Positions 42,742 through 51,350 of a DNA stretch of 64,000 nt are shown one piece after another. How positions within the stretch are numbered: the stretch's first letter is position 1; each line of letters opens with the position of its first letter. A program made the translations under genes and the position numbers. The notes beneath the pieces were generated by a model that searched no databases, was not told the DNA's origin, and worked only from the letters and a program-made list of their open reading frames with translations. Source of the stretch: an uncultured Actinomycetes bacterium (GTDB lineage: Bacteria > Actinomycetota > Actinomycetes > S36-B12 > UBA10799). The DNA is taken from contig CAMPEQ010000011.1 of NCBI GenBank assembly GCA_946803585.1, forward strand, positions 434,001-498,000, in the 5' to 3' direction.

Positions 42742-44370
42742 CTAGGAAACTAACCGGATCCCGACCTTCTGAGCAGCATTGTCACCCTGGGTACTCAGCG
42801 CCTGAATGTCGATTCCGTTCGCGGATGGCGATGCGCTGTCGACCGTCATACAACTACTCGGATCGACGATGAACGATGTCGTGTTGGACGCACCAGGAAT
42901 GGAATCGGCGCGCGTGTCAGTAACGGTCTCGCCGCTACCGGTGAGGTTCGCGTCGTCGGTCGTCAGCGAACAGTAGTTACTCCCAGCGTCGCTGTTAGGT
43001 GCATCTGCTCGGTAGCGCAGGTGTCCCATGTTCATTACCGGCGCTGGATCCGTACTGAACCCGGGGCGCTGAGGCGCGTAGAACGTCAGCCGCACCGTGC
43101 TACCTGTCGGAACCTCAATCGGGTTATTGGTTGAACCTGACGGGCTCCCACTCGAGTAGTTCACGCTCGTTGCCCCAGCGCCTGTGCCAGCGGTCAACAC
43201 TTCGTAGCTCTTGAGAGCTGGCGTGTAGTTGAACATCAGATTGAGGAGGAATGTCGTTGCCGAGCCTCCCTCAGTCTTGATCATCTTGTCTCCGGCTTGG
43301 ATATCCGAGGCAACCAACGCTGGATTGTTCAAGCCAGGCTGCATCTGGTAATCCCCAGTCCCGCCGGGGGTGATTGTTGGAGGCGACGGGCAGTAGCTCA
43401 AGCTCAGGCAGTTAAGAGTCGCACCGGATCCACCGACCGGGACCGCGATTGTGGCCTTCGTACGTACGCTCAGGTCAATCTGGCTTTGGGTGAATGAGCC
43501 AATGTTGGTGTTGATGGTGTCACTGAAGTTCGGCGCCGTCGCCTTGTAGTTGGTGAAGATGCTGGGCCCCGCTGGCGCTCCTGCTCCGGTATCAGCGTTG
43601 TTGAGGACTCCGTTGTTGTTGAGGTCAACATCTGCCAACGCAACGATTCCATCGCGATCCGCGTCTCCCCCGACTTCCAGCGCCCGGGTAGCGCGGTTCA
43701 CCTCGAACGAGCGGTACTTACTGGAAACGTAGCCGTCCCCAGCCACGCCGACTGGCACACCACGCACGGCCCGAGCGGAGCGACTCTTCTCCACCGACGA
43801 CTTCGCAAGCTTGAGTTGTTTCTTTCTCGACGGAGCGGCATACCCGGACTTGAGTTTGATGGTTCCCAAGTTCACGGCGCGCTTCTTCTTGAGGAATACG
43901 TACGCCTTGGTCCCCTTCACCTTCTTCTTTCCCTTGGCTTTCTTGTCAGAGACCCCGGCAACGATCGGACCCGCCGAGTGCCCCGCTCGATCAACCAACA
44001 ACAGCGACGAGGGCTTCTTCGGAGTCTTCAGCTTGAACCGTCCGCCACCAAGCGTTGTGCGGGTGACCTTCCCTTTACTCGTGACGAGCAGGAGTTGGTA
44101 TCCGGACCCGCCTCGCACCTTTCCAGTGATCTTCTTCGCCTTCTTCTTCTTGCGAGCCTCCAGGCCGACGATTGCTGTAGAGAGACCGGCTTCTGGTGCC
44201 TCGCTCGCCGGGGCGTCCGGTGAGGTTCCCTGCGGTACGGGATCCGGCGTTTCAACTGCTGAGGCAACACCGGGTGCCATCAGGCCAGCGGTGAGAGCGG
44301 CCGCGGAAACAGCAACGGTCAGACTTGTTGCTCGACGGACGGGTGAACCCTTCAACCGGCTTTCAGCCAT
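42742..44370 (-). CDS. Large secreted Lys-rich protein with a dockerin-like calcium motif
   Basis: A 542-residue exported protein. ATG 44370 (GGAG upstream) starts a signal peptide ending MAPGVASA. A basic region rich in Lys (about 60-180) contains GKVRGGSGYQLLLVTSKGK and VLKKKR-type strands. Then come GGDADRDGIVALADVDLNNNG (EF-hand/dockerin-like) and a long Ser/Thr/Gly/Asn-rich beta-structured part with several cysteines. No enzyme motif is seen. It is probably a surface or matrix protein. The convergent FG-GAP gene ends 70 bp away. Confidence 0.7.
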   Translation of the reverse strand: MAESRLKGSPVRRATSLTVAVSAAALTAGLMAPGVASAVETPDPVPQGTSPDAPASEAPEAGLSTAIVGLEARKKKKAKKITGKVRGGSGYQLLLVTSKGKVTRTTLGGGRFKLKTPKKPSSLLLVDRAGHSAGPIVAGVSDKKAKGKKKVKGTKAYVFLKKKRAVNLGTIKLKSGYAAPSRKKQLKLAKSSVEKSRSARAVRGVPVGVAGDGYVSSKYRSFEVNRATRALEVGGDADRDGIVALADVDLNNNGVLNNADTGAGAPAGPSIFTNYKATAPNFSDTINTNIGSFTQSQIDLSVRTKATIAVPVGGSGATLNCLSLSYCPSPPTITPGGTGDYQMQPGLNNPALVASDIQAGDKMIKTEGGSATTFLLNLMFNYTPALKSYEVLTAGTGAGATSVNYSSGSPSGSTNNPIEVPTGSTVRLTFYAPQRPGFSTDPAPVMNMGHLRYRADAPNSDAGSNYCSLTTDDANLTGSGETVTDTRADSIPGASNTTSFIVDPSSCMTVDSASPSANGIDIQALSTQGDNAAQKVGIRLVS

Positions 44371-44703
44371 GTCTACTCCAAAGCAATTGACTACGGATCG
44401 TGGCACTTCGTAACGGAGTCTTCTAGATCGATCCCGAAGTATCGCGTTCAAGCCCGACTCACTCACCCGAACTGGGGATCTTTCAGAGACTCTTGGGGTG
44501 GATCAAGGCGACCGGAAGCAGGTCCAGTGAGCAGACGCACCGCTCAAGACTTGCACTGACACTGGGGACGACTTCGGATGGGCGAACGACTCTCCCGTCG
44601 CAGCGACTCGGGTCGATCAGGTCGACAACCGAGTACGGCACTAGCGCTACTACACCCGCGCGGGTCTACGGCGGCCACATCGCTTTCTAGTAAGGAGACC
44701 GAG
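44371..44703. other. Divergent intergenic region, no gene supported
   Basis: This 333-bp gap lies between the starts of the large secreted protein (minus) and the universal stress protein (plus). It must hold promoters for both. The only clear signal is the Shine-Dalgarno AAGGAG just before ATG 44704. Short open frames here have no recognisable product. Confidence 0.5.
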
Positions 44704-45150
44704 ATGGCTGAGGCAGAGAATCCGTTCATCGTCGTGGGAGTCGACGGTTCCCAGCAGAGCATTAAGGCAATGCGCTGGGCAATCGAACACGCAAAGCTAC
44801 TCGGCGCGCGGGTACGAATCGTCGGCGCGTGGGACGTGCCAAGCACGATCTATTTGACACCAGGACACGTGGAGAGCGACTACTACCGAGATGCTTCGCA
44901 GGCCTTTGACGCTGCAATCTCGGAAGGACTCAACGGGCTTGACATCCAAGGAGTCCTCGTCGAGAAGGAACTGATCCAGAGCTCACCGAGTAAGGCGTTA
45001 CACGACGCGGCGAAGGGTGCGCTGTCACTAGTCATCGGAAGCCATGGAACGCGAGATGAATTCCCCGGCATGCATCTAGGCTCGACGGCGTCGTACTGCG
45101 TTAACCACGCACCTTGCCCCGTGGTCCTGCTTCGAGGAAACACCGAGTAG
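44704..45150 (+). CDS. Single-domain universal stress protein
   Basis: A 148-residue UspA protein starting MAEAENPFIVVGVDGSQQSIKAMRWA. The ATP-binding G-x2-G-x9-G-(S/T) pattern is partly replaced in VIGSHGTRDEFPGMHLGSTASYCVNHAPCPVVLL, which still has the family's closing strand. ATG 44704 follows AAGGAG by eight bases. It is followed by tRNA-Ser(TGA). Confidence 0.9.
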   Translation: MAEAENPFIVVGVDGSQQSIKAMRWAIEHAKLLGARVRIVGAWDVPSTIYLTPGHVESDYYRDASQAFDAAISEGLNGLDIQGVLVEKELIQSSPSKALHDAAKGALSLVIGSHGTRDEFPGMHLGSTASYCVNHAPCPVVLLRGNTE

Positions 45151-45231
45151 CCAGCCTAGGGCCGTGGTGAGTCCAGTATCCTTCCCTTCGTGATGGGTTG
45201 TACCGGTTCCAAATCGGGACGTACCCACACT

Positions 45232-45322
45232 GGAGGGCTGTCCGAGTGGCCTAAGGAGACGGTCTTGAAAACCGTTGTCGGGTAACCCCCGACCCAGGGT
45301 TCGAATCCCTGGCCCTCCGCCA
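45232..45322 (+). tRNA. tRNA-Ser (anticodon TGA)
   Basis: A class II tRNA of 91 nt with encoded CCA. The acceptor is GGAGGGC/GCCCTCC. The anticodon stem ACGGT/ACCGT carries loop CTTGAAA (anticodon TGA). The long variable arm GTCGGGTAACCCCCGAC and T-loop TTCGAAT are clear. No terminator with a U-tract is visible immediately after it. Confidence 0.96.
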
Positions 45323-45391
45323 AATCCGTGTTGTGGGTTCCTAGTGCCCTGATCGCTCTTGCGCACAACCTGCCGTGGGTATGGTCTTGCT

Positions 45392-45805
45392 ATGGCGGAT
45401 TTACAGACAAGCCCAACTAATGCCGATGTCGCGGCCTTCATCGAGCAAGTCGGGGACCCAGTCCGTCGACGCGATGCGCAGCGCGTTCGCGATCTATTGA
45501 CCGAGATCACCGGCGAGCAACCAGCGATGTGGGGGCCGTCCATCATCGGCTACGGCAGCCAGCATCTTGTCTATGCCAGCGGGCGGGAGCTCGACTGGAT
45601 GCAGATCGGGTTCTCCCCACGCAAAGCCCAAACGACGATCTACATCAATGACGGCTTTGAGCCCTACGCTGAACTGCTCGAACGTCTAGGAAAACACAAG
45701 ACCGCGAAGTCGTGTCTCTACATCAAGGACCTCGATGACGTCGACCTCGACGTCCTCACCGAAATCCTCGCGCAATCGTTCGCAGCGAATACTCCCACCG
45801 ACTAG
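45392..45805 (+). CDS. DUF1801 (YdhG-like) protein
   Basis: A 137-residue protein with the DUF1801 signature: DVAAFIEQVGDPVRRRDAQRVRDLLTEITGEQPAMWGPSIIGYG, then YINDGFEPYAELLERLGKHKTAKSCLYIKDLDDVDLDVL. The family has an alpha/beta fold without a known activity and is cytosolic. ATG 45392 gives the natural family start; an upstream frame from 45359 is unneeded. Confidence 0.87.
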   Translation: MADLQTSPTNADVAAFIEQVGDPVRRRDAQRVRDLLTEITGEQPAMWGPSIIGYGSQHLVYASGRELDWMQIGFSPRKAQTTIYINDGFEPYAELLERLGKHKTAKSCLYIKDLDDVDLDVLTEILAQSFAANTPTD

Positions 45806-46008
45806 TGAGATCGCGGCCCACGTGTCGGACGGTCCCGAATCGGCATTAGTCGCCACGGCGAACTACCCACAACGAGAGCTACACACCACGACAGGTGCAG
45901 CGATCTCGGCCACGTGCTGAACCTATTGGACCACCAGGTCATGGCGCCGACTAGTAAGGTCAAGTCCATGACACGACATGGTGGGCACAATGTGCCGCGG
46001 GGGCCGCG

Positions 46009-47346
46009 GTGACATCGCACGACGGCCCAGACCAGTCGGGCAAACCTAGCTCCTCCGATCACGATGAAGAGCTATTCCGGCGGGCGATGAAGGACTCGGC
46101 AATCGGGATGTGCCTGATCGCCGTTGAAGGAACCTTCATTGAAGTAAACCCGGCACTATGCGAGTTCTTTGGCTACGACGCCGCGACGCTCCAGACCAAG
46201 ACCTGGCAAGAGCTGACTCATGAAGCCGATCTTGGGGCCGACATGTCGCTGCTGGATCAGGCGATCAGGGGTGAGATAGAGGGCTACCGGATGGAGAAGC
46301 GCTACATCGCCGCCGACGGCTCGACCCTGGTCGGCGACTTACGTGTCCGCGCCATCGTTGATGACAGCGGCGCTGTCTCCTACTTCGTCTCGCAGATAGT
46401 CGATATCACTGAGAAGGCCAAGTTCCAGCAGGACCTACAGCGCTCCGAGGAGCACTTTCGGCTCCTTGCCCAGAACAGTGCAGCTGTCGTGGTGCGGGGG
46501 GACTCAGTCGGTCGAATCGTGTGGATCTCGGATGCGGTCACCGACGTTACCTCCTGGCAGCCTGATGAGCTCGCCGGAATCCCGTTCGCCGACCTCGTTC
46601 ATCCCGACGACGTCAGTAGACTTCAAGCAATTCAGCCCGCGCTGCAAGCCGGCGATCAGGGCCGCACAGAGCTTCGAGTCCGGTGCCAGACGGGCGACTA
46701 CAAGTGGATCGACTACACGGTCAATCCGGTGCTAGATGACGACGGTCGAATCGTGGACCTGGTGGCCATTTGGTTAGAGATCGAGCAAAGAATTGCCGAT
46801 CGAATGAAGGCGGCCGCGACCATCACCGAGGCTCGGCGTGATGCTAAGCGTCTCAAACATCAAGCCGAGCATGATCCCCTTACCGGTCTACCGAATCGTC
46901 GCGGACTGCGCCAACTCCTTGAAGCGAGGACCGCAGCGTCAGCAGGGGCGGTGCTGTTCATCGATATCGATGACATGAAGTCAATCAACGATCGCGGCGG
47001 ACACCATAACGGTGATCAGGTTCTCGTCCAGGTGGCACAGAGTATTCGAGCGGCAATGGGGCCGCCGGATGTAGCAGCCCGACTCGGCGGTGACGAGTTC
47101 ATCGCCGTTCTGACCTCCATCGACGACGAACAAGGTGCGCTCAGAATCGCGGAGCTGATCCGTCGTCGTATCAGCACCAGTAGTTACGGCTCTGCCTTCA
47201 GCAGTCCGGCCGTTACCGTCAGTATCGGGCTGGCGATGTTCTCTGAATCTGATTCCCATTCACGGCTTGAAGCCATGCAGGCAGCCGACGTCGCGCTTTA
47301 TCGAGCGAAGGAGAACGGCCGCAATCAATCTGTAGCGTGGGAGTAG
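46009..47346 (+). CDS. PAS-PAS-GGDEF diguanylate cyclase
   Basis: A 445-residue signalling enzyme with two PAS domains (about 22-137 and 145-262), a short coiled linker and a GGDEF domain (about 283-443). The active loop RLGGDEF (GGDEF at 360-364) is intact, so c-di-GMP synthesis is likely. The allosteric RxxD inhibition site nine residues earlier is Gly-Pro-Pro-Asp, so product inhibition by that site is probably absent. It starts at GTG and sits upstream of the type IV pilus genes, consistent with control of motility or attachment. Confidence 0.9.
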   Translation: MTSHDGPDQSGKPSSSDHDEELFRRAMKDSAIGMCLIAVEGTFIEVNPALCEFFGYDAATLQTKTWQELTHEADLGADMSLLDQAIRGEIEGYRMEKRYIAADGSTLVGDLRVRAIVDDSGAVSYFVSQIVDITEKAKFQQDLQRSEEHFRLLAQNSAAVVVRGDSVGRIVWISDAVTDVTSWQPDELAGIPFADLVHPDDVSRLQAIQPALQAGDQGRTELRVRCQTGDYKWIDYTVNPVLDDDGRIVDLVAIWLEIEQRIADRMKAAATITEARRDAKRLKHQAEHDPLTGLPNRRGLRQLLEARTAASAGAVLFIDIDDMKSINDRGGHHNGDQVLVQVAQSIRAAMGPPDVAARLGGDEFIAVLTSIDDEQGALRIAELIRRRISTSSYGSAFSSPAVTVSIGLAMFSESDSHSRLEAMQAADVALYRAKENGRNQSVAWE

Positions 47347-47421
47347 TCGGCCATTTTGCGAGAGGATCCTCTCGTCGTCGTGGAAGCGGAAGTGTTAGTA
47401 ACGCAGAAGGGGGTTCCGTCC

Positions 47422-47721
47422 ATGAGTGCTCTTCTTGCCATCGTCGGGTTCGTATTTGGGGCGGCAATAGGCAGCTTCCTCAATGTCGTGTTCTATCGCG
47501 TTCCTCGCCATGAATCGATCGTGAGCCCTGGGTCTGCGTGCCCAAACTGCGAGACTCCCATCGCGGCCCGCGACAACATCCCCATCGTGAGTTGGCTACT
47601 ACTTCGCGGTAAGTGCCGGACCTGCGGCGAGCCAATCAGCGGTCGATATCCGCTCGTGGAACTGGCGGCAGGATTCGTCGGTTCGGCTGTCTTTCTAGCC
47701 GCAGCCGTTGCCCTCAGCTGA
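47422..47721 (+). CDS. Truncated prepilin peptidase: zinc/methyltransferase half only
   Basis: A 99-residue protein covering the N-terminal DiS_P_DiS domain of PilD-type enzymes. There is one helix ([21 protein letters not shown]) and the four zinc cysteines in CPNCETPI and [18 protein letters not shown] second helix follows, then a TGA. The aspartate-containing peptidase half (A24), normally another 130-150 residues with two catalytic Asp, is missing, and none of the three frames after the stop shows hydrophobic helices. It lies upstream of the pilin gene. ATG 47422 is chosen as the family start. Confidence 0.8.
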   Translation: MSALLAIVGFVFGAAIGSFLNVVFYRVPRHESIVSPGSACPNCETPIAARDNIPIVSWLLLRGKCRTCGEPISGRYPLVELAAGFVGSAVFLAAAVALS

Positions 47722-48021
47722 CCGACTCAGGTTGCCACTGGTCAAGCGCAATCGGGCGTGTACTCCCCCGTATCGGCACCTCTGGCGACCCACTTAACCT
47801 CCTTCACTCAGTTGGCCCAACGCTCACCTAGTTGCCGCAACGATCTATTGGCTTGTGCCGCTTCACGTTCTACTGTCAGTGATAGAGCACCGGAAGTCGG
47901 GACGTTGGTCCGGTACTGCGAGTAACTGAATATGCCGAAGCTTTAAACGAACCAACGTTCAAGGAAGCGACCCTACTGGCGACCCGACCGGGAAGTCAGC
48001 TCACGACAGGAGTGGATCACG
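47722..48021. other. Leader region of the pilin gene
   Basis: A 300-bp gap between the truncated prepilin peptidase and the major pilin gene. No peptidase remnant can be read in any frame, and no known RNA motif was recognised. A GACAGGAGTGG Shine-Dalgarno lies just upstream of ATG 48022. It probably contains the pilin promoter. Confidence 0.5.
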
Positions 48022-48384
48022 ATGAAGGCACGATTTGAAGAGCTACGTAGCAAGAAGGAAGGACAGGGCGGTTTCACGCTTATCGAACTGCTCATTGTCA
48101 TTGTCATTCTCGGAATCCTGTCGACCGTCGTCATCTTCGGTGTCGCAAACTTCCGCTCGAATGCCGAGCAGAACGCCTGTGACACCACCAAGCAGACGAT
48201 CAATACGGCGGGCCAGGCATACCTAGCCAACGTTGGCGCCACAACAATTCCCGGAGCCGACAGCGACGCACGCATCGCAACTCTTGTCACCGGCGACTAC
48301 CTGCAATCCTCGCCGCAGACCACCTACGGCAGTCTGACGACGATCACGCTGGCCGATGACGGCGTTGTTGCCGGCTGTGCATAA
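48022..48384 (+). CDS. pilA: Major type IV pilin
   Basis: A 120-residue prepilin. The charged leader (KEGQGG) is followed by the processing site GG|FTLIELLIVIVILGIL with Glu5, the hydrophobic N-terminal helix and a short globular head. Two cysteines (Cys58 in NACDTT and Cys119 near the end) probably close the D-loop. The leader, cleavage site and length are typical of short Gram-positive type IV pilins. The pilT gene converges on it with a 7-bp gap. Confidence 0.9.
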   Translation: MKARFEELRSKKEGQGGFTLIELLIVIVILGILSTVVIFGVANFRSNAEQNACDTTKQTINTAGQAYLANVGATTIPGADSDARIATLVTGDYLQSSPQTTYGSLTTITLADDGVVAGCA

Positions 48385-48391
48385 CAACTAA

Positions 48392-49450
48392 CTAACGCAA
48401 CTCGCTGAGATGTGAGGTCTGTGCGGCGGCGGTCTCAAAGGTAATGAGGCCCTCGCCGTACAGGCGTTTCAGCGACATCTCCAGCGTCATCATTCCATCG
48501 CGCTGGCCGGTGATCAGTTGGTTGCGAAGCTGCTGTACATGATCTTCACGGATCAGATTTCGAACTGGTGGCGTTGCGATCAAGACCTCGAAGGCCGCAG
48601 CTCTGCCCCCAGAAACTCGGGGAAGGAGACGTTGATGAACGATCGCGGTCAGGCAGTTAGCCAGTTGCGCTCTAATCTGCGACTGCTGCCCTGCCGGAAA
48701 GGTATCGATCAGGCGATCCACAGCCTGGCCAGTGTCGTTGGTATGCAAAGTTGCCAGGACCAGATGGCCAACCTCGGCCAGTGTCAGCGCCGCCTGCATC
48801 GACTCCAGGTCCCGGAGCTCGCCCACCATGATGACGTCCGGGGTCTCCCGCAGAGAGCTGCGAAGGGCAGCCGCAAACGACGGTGTGTCGTCACCGACGG
48901 CTCGCTGGTTCACGACCGATTTCTTCGACATGTGCTCGTACTCAATCGGATCTTCGATCGTCAGAATATGCAATTGCCGGGTCTCGTTTATGCAATCGAT
49001 CAACGATGCCAAGGTCGTCGACTTACCGCTTCCGGTCGGACCGGTTACCAGAATCAAACCGTGGCTGAGCTCGGCAAAGCCGCGTACCGACTCCGGCAGT
49101 CCAAGGGCGTCGAAACTCGGTGCCTCGCGCGGCATAATTCTCAAGACGACAGCTGGGTAACCCCGCTGATGAAACGCATTCGCCCGAATCCGGACGTTCT
49201 CACCCCAACCAAACGAGAAGTCCGCATCAACCCCCTCGGTGTACAGATCCCTGCGGTGATCCGGGATGAGTTGCTCCAGCAACTCCGTGATGTGCCGCTC
49301 GTCAACTGTCGTCTGGCCCTCCAACGCAACCATGGCGCCGTCGATTCGGGCCATGGGCGGCGACCCGACAGTCAACAGCAAATCGCTCGCGTTCGCTCGC
49401 GTCAGTTCAGCGAGCATCTCAGCGATCTTTTGCGGGATGGTAGTAGTCAT
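48392..49450 (-). CDS. pilT: Type IV pilus retraction ATPase
   Basis: A 352-residue AAA-like ATPase that powers pilus retraction. Walker A is GPTGSGKS (137-144). The Asp box is around LTIEDPIEYEH, Walker B is around PDVIMVGELRDLES, the His box is TLHTND, and the PilT-specific VRNLIREDHVQQL replaces the classic AIRNLIRE near the C-terminus. It lies on the opposite strand between pilA and pilB, so it may be expressed independently of the assembly genes. The divergent pilB start is 107 bp away. Confidence 0.95.
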   Translation of the reverse strand: MTTTIPQKIAEMLAELTRANASDLLLTVGSPPMARIDGAMVALEGQTTVDERHITELLEQLIPDHRRDLYTEGVDADFSFGWGENVRIRANAFHQRGYPAVVLRIMPREAPSFDALGLPESVRGFAELSHGLILVTGPTGSGKSTTLASLIDCINETRQLHILTIEDPIEYEHMSKKSVVNQRAVGDDTPSFAAALRSSLRETPDVIMVGELRDLESMQAALTLAEVGHLVLATLHTNDTGQAVDRLIDTFPAGQQSQIRAQLANCLTAIVHQRLLPRVSGGRAAAFEVLIATPPVRNLIREDHVQQLRNQLITGQRDGMMTLEMSLKRLYGEGLITFETAAAQTSHLSELR

Positions 49451-49556
49451 AGCGCGAGTCTAGGGCCATTGCGACCCGGCGTAGCAGTAAGCAAAACAGC
49501 CAGGCCGCAGGACCCAACTTGCTGGCGGCGCGCTGGGATCTTAGAGGAGGATGGCT

Positions 49557-51341
49557 ATGTTCGGCCGTGACTCCCACAAGCGATCGTCCAAGGAGCCTGC
49601 ACCACAACCAAGTCCGGTCGACGTCACTCCCCGCGATTCGAGTAGCAGCGACTCAAAACGCAAGCCGATCGGCCAAGTCCTCGTAGAGAACGGGACCCTA
49701 ACCGCTGATCAACTCGCGGAGGCCATCGTCTCGCAGGCGGGATCTGGACGACTCCTCGGTGAAGTCCTCGTTGACCTCGGCCTGGTCGGCGAGCGTGATC
49801 TCAGCACTGCGTTGGCCCACCAGTTCAAACTCCCGTTGGCCGACCTGAGTACCGGGACCCTCGACATGGACGTAGCTACGCTTCTGCCGGAGTCTCTGGC
49901 GCGCAGTCTGCGTGCCATCCCGATGAAGCGCCTGGACGACGGAACGATTCTGGTCGTCACCAGCGACCCTCGCCCCGGAACCCGCAAGGAACTAGAAGCC
50001 GCGCTGGGTTCTCCGATCAGTCTCGCGTTGACCTCGGAACCAGAGATCGCCTGGGCCCTCGATTCGACCCACCGAGCTATGTCTGGGTTGGACTCCGAAG
50101 TTGCGGACTTCACCTCAACGTATGGAACAACCTCCGCCCTGACCGCTGCCCAGGAATCGCTGTCAGCCAGCGACGACGATGCGCCGGTGATCCGGATCGT
50201 CAATATGCTGATCACGCAGGCATTGCGGGATCGCGCCTCCGACGTCCACATGGAACCGCAAAGCGAGATCCTGCGAATTCGATTCCGGATCGACGGCGTG
50301 CTGCATTCGGTAGCTGAGCTTCCGGCGAGTATGGCGGCGCCAATGGCTAGCCGGGTGAAGATCATGTCTGGGCTGAACATTGTGGAACGTCGGCGTCCCC
50401 AAGACGGTCAGATCCGAATGGTCGCGGATGGGCGCAAGATCGATATTCGGGTCTCGACGGTAGGTGTCGTCTTCGGCGAGAAGATCGTATTGCGACTTCT
50501 CGACAAACAGGGTCCGATCATCAGCATGGACGATCTTGGGATGTCAGCCGACACCCGCACTCGATTTGAAGCCATGCTGCATTCGCCCTACGGAATGGTG
50601 GTGTGCGCTGGACCAACCGGTAGCGGAAAGACCACAACCCTGTACTCAGGGATCCGTTCACTGGACCGTCCAGACGTCAACATCACCACGATTGAAGACC
50701 CAGTTGAGTACGTCTATCCAACGATCAACCAGATCCAGATCAACGAGAGTGCCGGGCTCACCTTCGCCTCGGGGTTGAAGTCCATTCTGCGCCAAGACCC
50801 AGACCTCATCTTGGTCGGCGAGATGCGCGATATTGAGACAGCGGCAATCGGTGTCCAGGCTGCCCTCACCGGCCACTTCGTGATGTCCTCGGTTCACGCC
50901 ACCGATGCCGTCTCGTCGGTCTATCGGTTCCTGGATATGGGGATTGAGCCATTCCTCATCGCCTCGTCATTGCTTGGCGTTGTCGGCCAACGCCTGGTTC
51001 GGCGCGTCTGCCCCGACTGCACGACGTCCTACACCCCTACCCCTGAGGAAATCGACTTCTACCGGAGCGCCGGCGGCGATCCGGATGCAACCTTCGTCCA
51101 CGGTACGGGCTGCAACTACTGCGCTCAAACGGGCTACCGGGGTCGTATTGGGGTCTATGAACTCCTTGAGATCAACGGGCCAATGCGGGCGGTCATCGTC
51201 GACAGCCAGGCGAGCCAACAAGACATCCGGCAACTAGCCATCGCCAATGGGATGGTTCCGCTTCGCCAGCAGGGCGTCAACATGGTCGCCGACCACCAGA
51301 CCACGATCGCGGAGATCATCCGCAGCATCTACACAATCTAG
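49557..51341 (+). CDS. pilB: Type IV pilus assembly ATPase
   Basis: A 594-residue extension ATPase. An N-terminal linker is followed by an MshEN-type domain (about 35-110: IGQVLVENGTLTADQLAEAIV and LGEVLVDLGLV) that in relatives binds c-di-GMP. The catalytic part has GPTGSGKTTTLYS (Walker A), ITTIEDPVEYVYP, LVGEMRDIETAAI and SVHATDAVSSVYRF. A tetracysteine zinc site (CPDC ... CNYC) lies near the C-terminus. ATG 49557 is preferred because AGAGGAGG ends six bases upstream; ATG 49551 abuts it. Confidence 0.95.
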   Translation: MFGRDSHKRSSKEPAPQPSPVDVTPRDSSSSDSKRKPIGQVLVENGTLTADQLAEAIVSQAGSGRLLGEVLVDLGLVGERDLSTALAHQFKLPLADLSTGTLDMDVATLLPESLARSLRAIPMKRLDDGTILVVTSDPRPGTRKELEAALGSPISLALTSEPEIAWALDSTHRAMSGLDSEVADFTSTYGTTSALTAAQESLSASDDDAPVIRIVNMLITQALRDRASDVHMEPQSEILRIRFRIDGVLHSVAELPASMAAPMASRVKIMSGLNIVERRRPQDGQIRMVADGRKIDIRVSTVGVVFGEKIVLRLLDKQGPIISMDDLGMSADTRTRFEAMLHSPYGMVVCAGPTGSGKTTTLYSGIRSLDRPDVNITTIEDPVEYVYPTINQIQINESAGLTFASGLKSILRQDPDLILVGEMRDIETAAIGVQAALTGHFVMSSVHATDAVSSVYRFLDMGIEPFLIASSLLGVVGQRLVRRVCPDCTTSYTPTPEEIDFYRSAGGDPDATFVHGTGCNYCAQTGYRGRIGVYELLEINGPMRAVIVDSQASQQDIRQLAIANGMVPLRQQGVNMVADHQTTIAEIIRSIYTI

Positions 51342-51350
51342 GTGGATGCG

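Noticed and set aside
44493-44690. Short plus-strand frame before the universal stress protein
   Set aside because: No recognisable product and no ribosome binding site; better seen as a promoter region.
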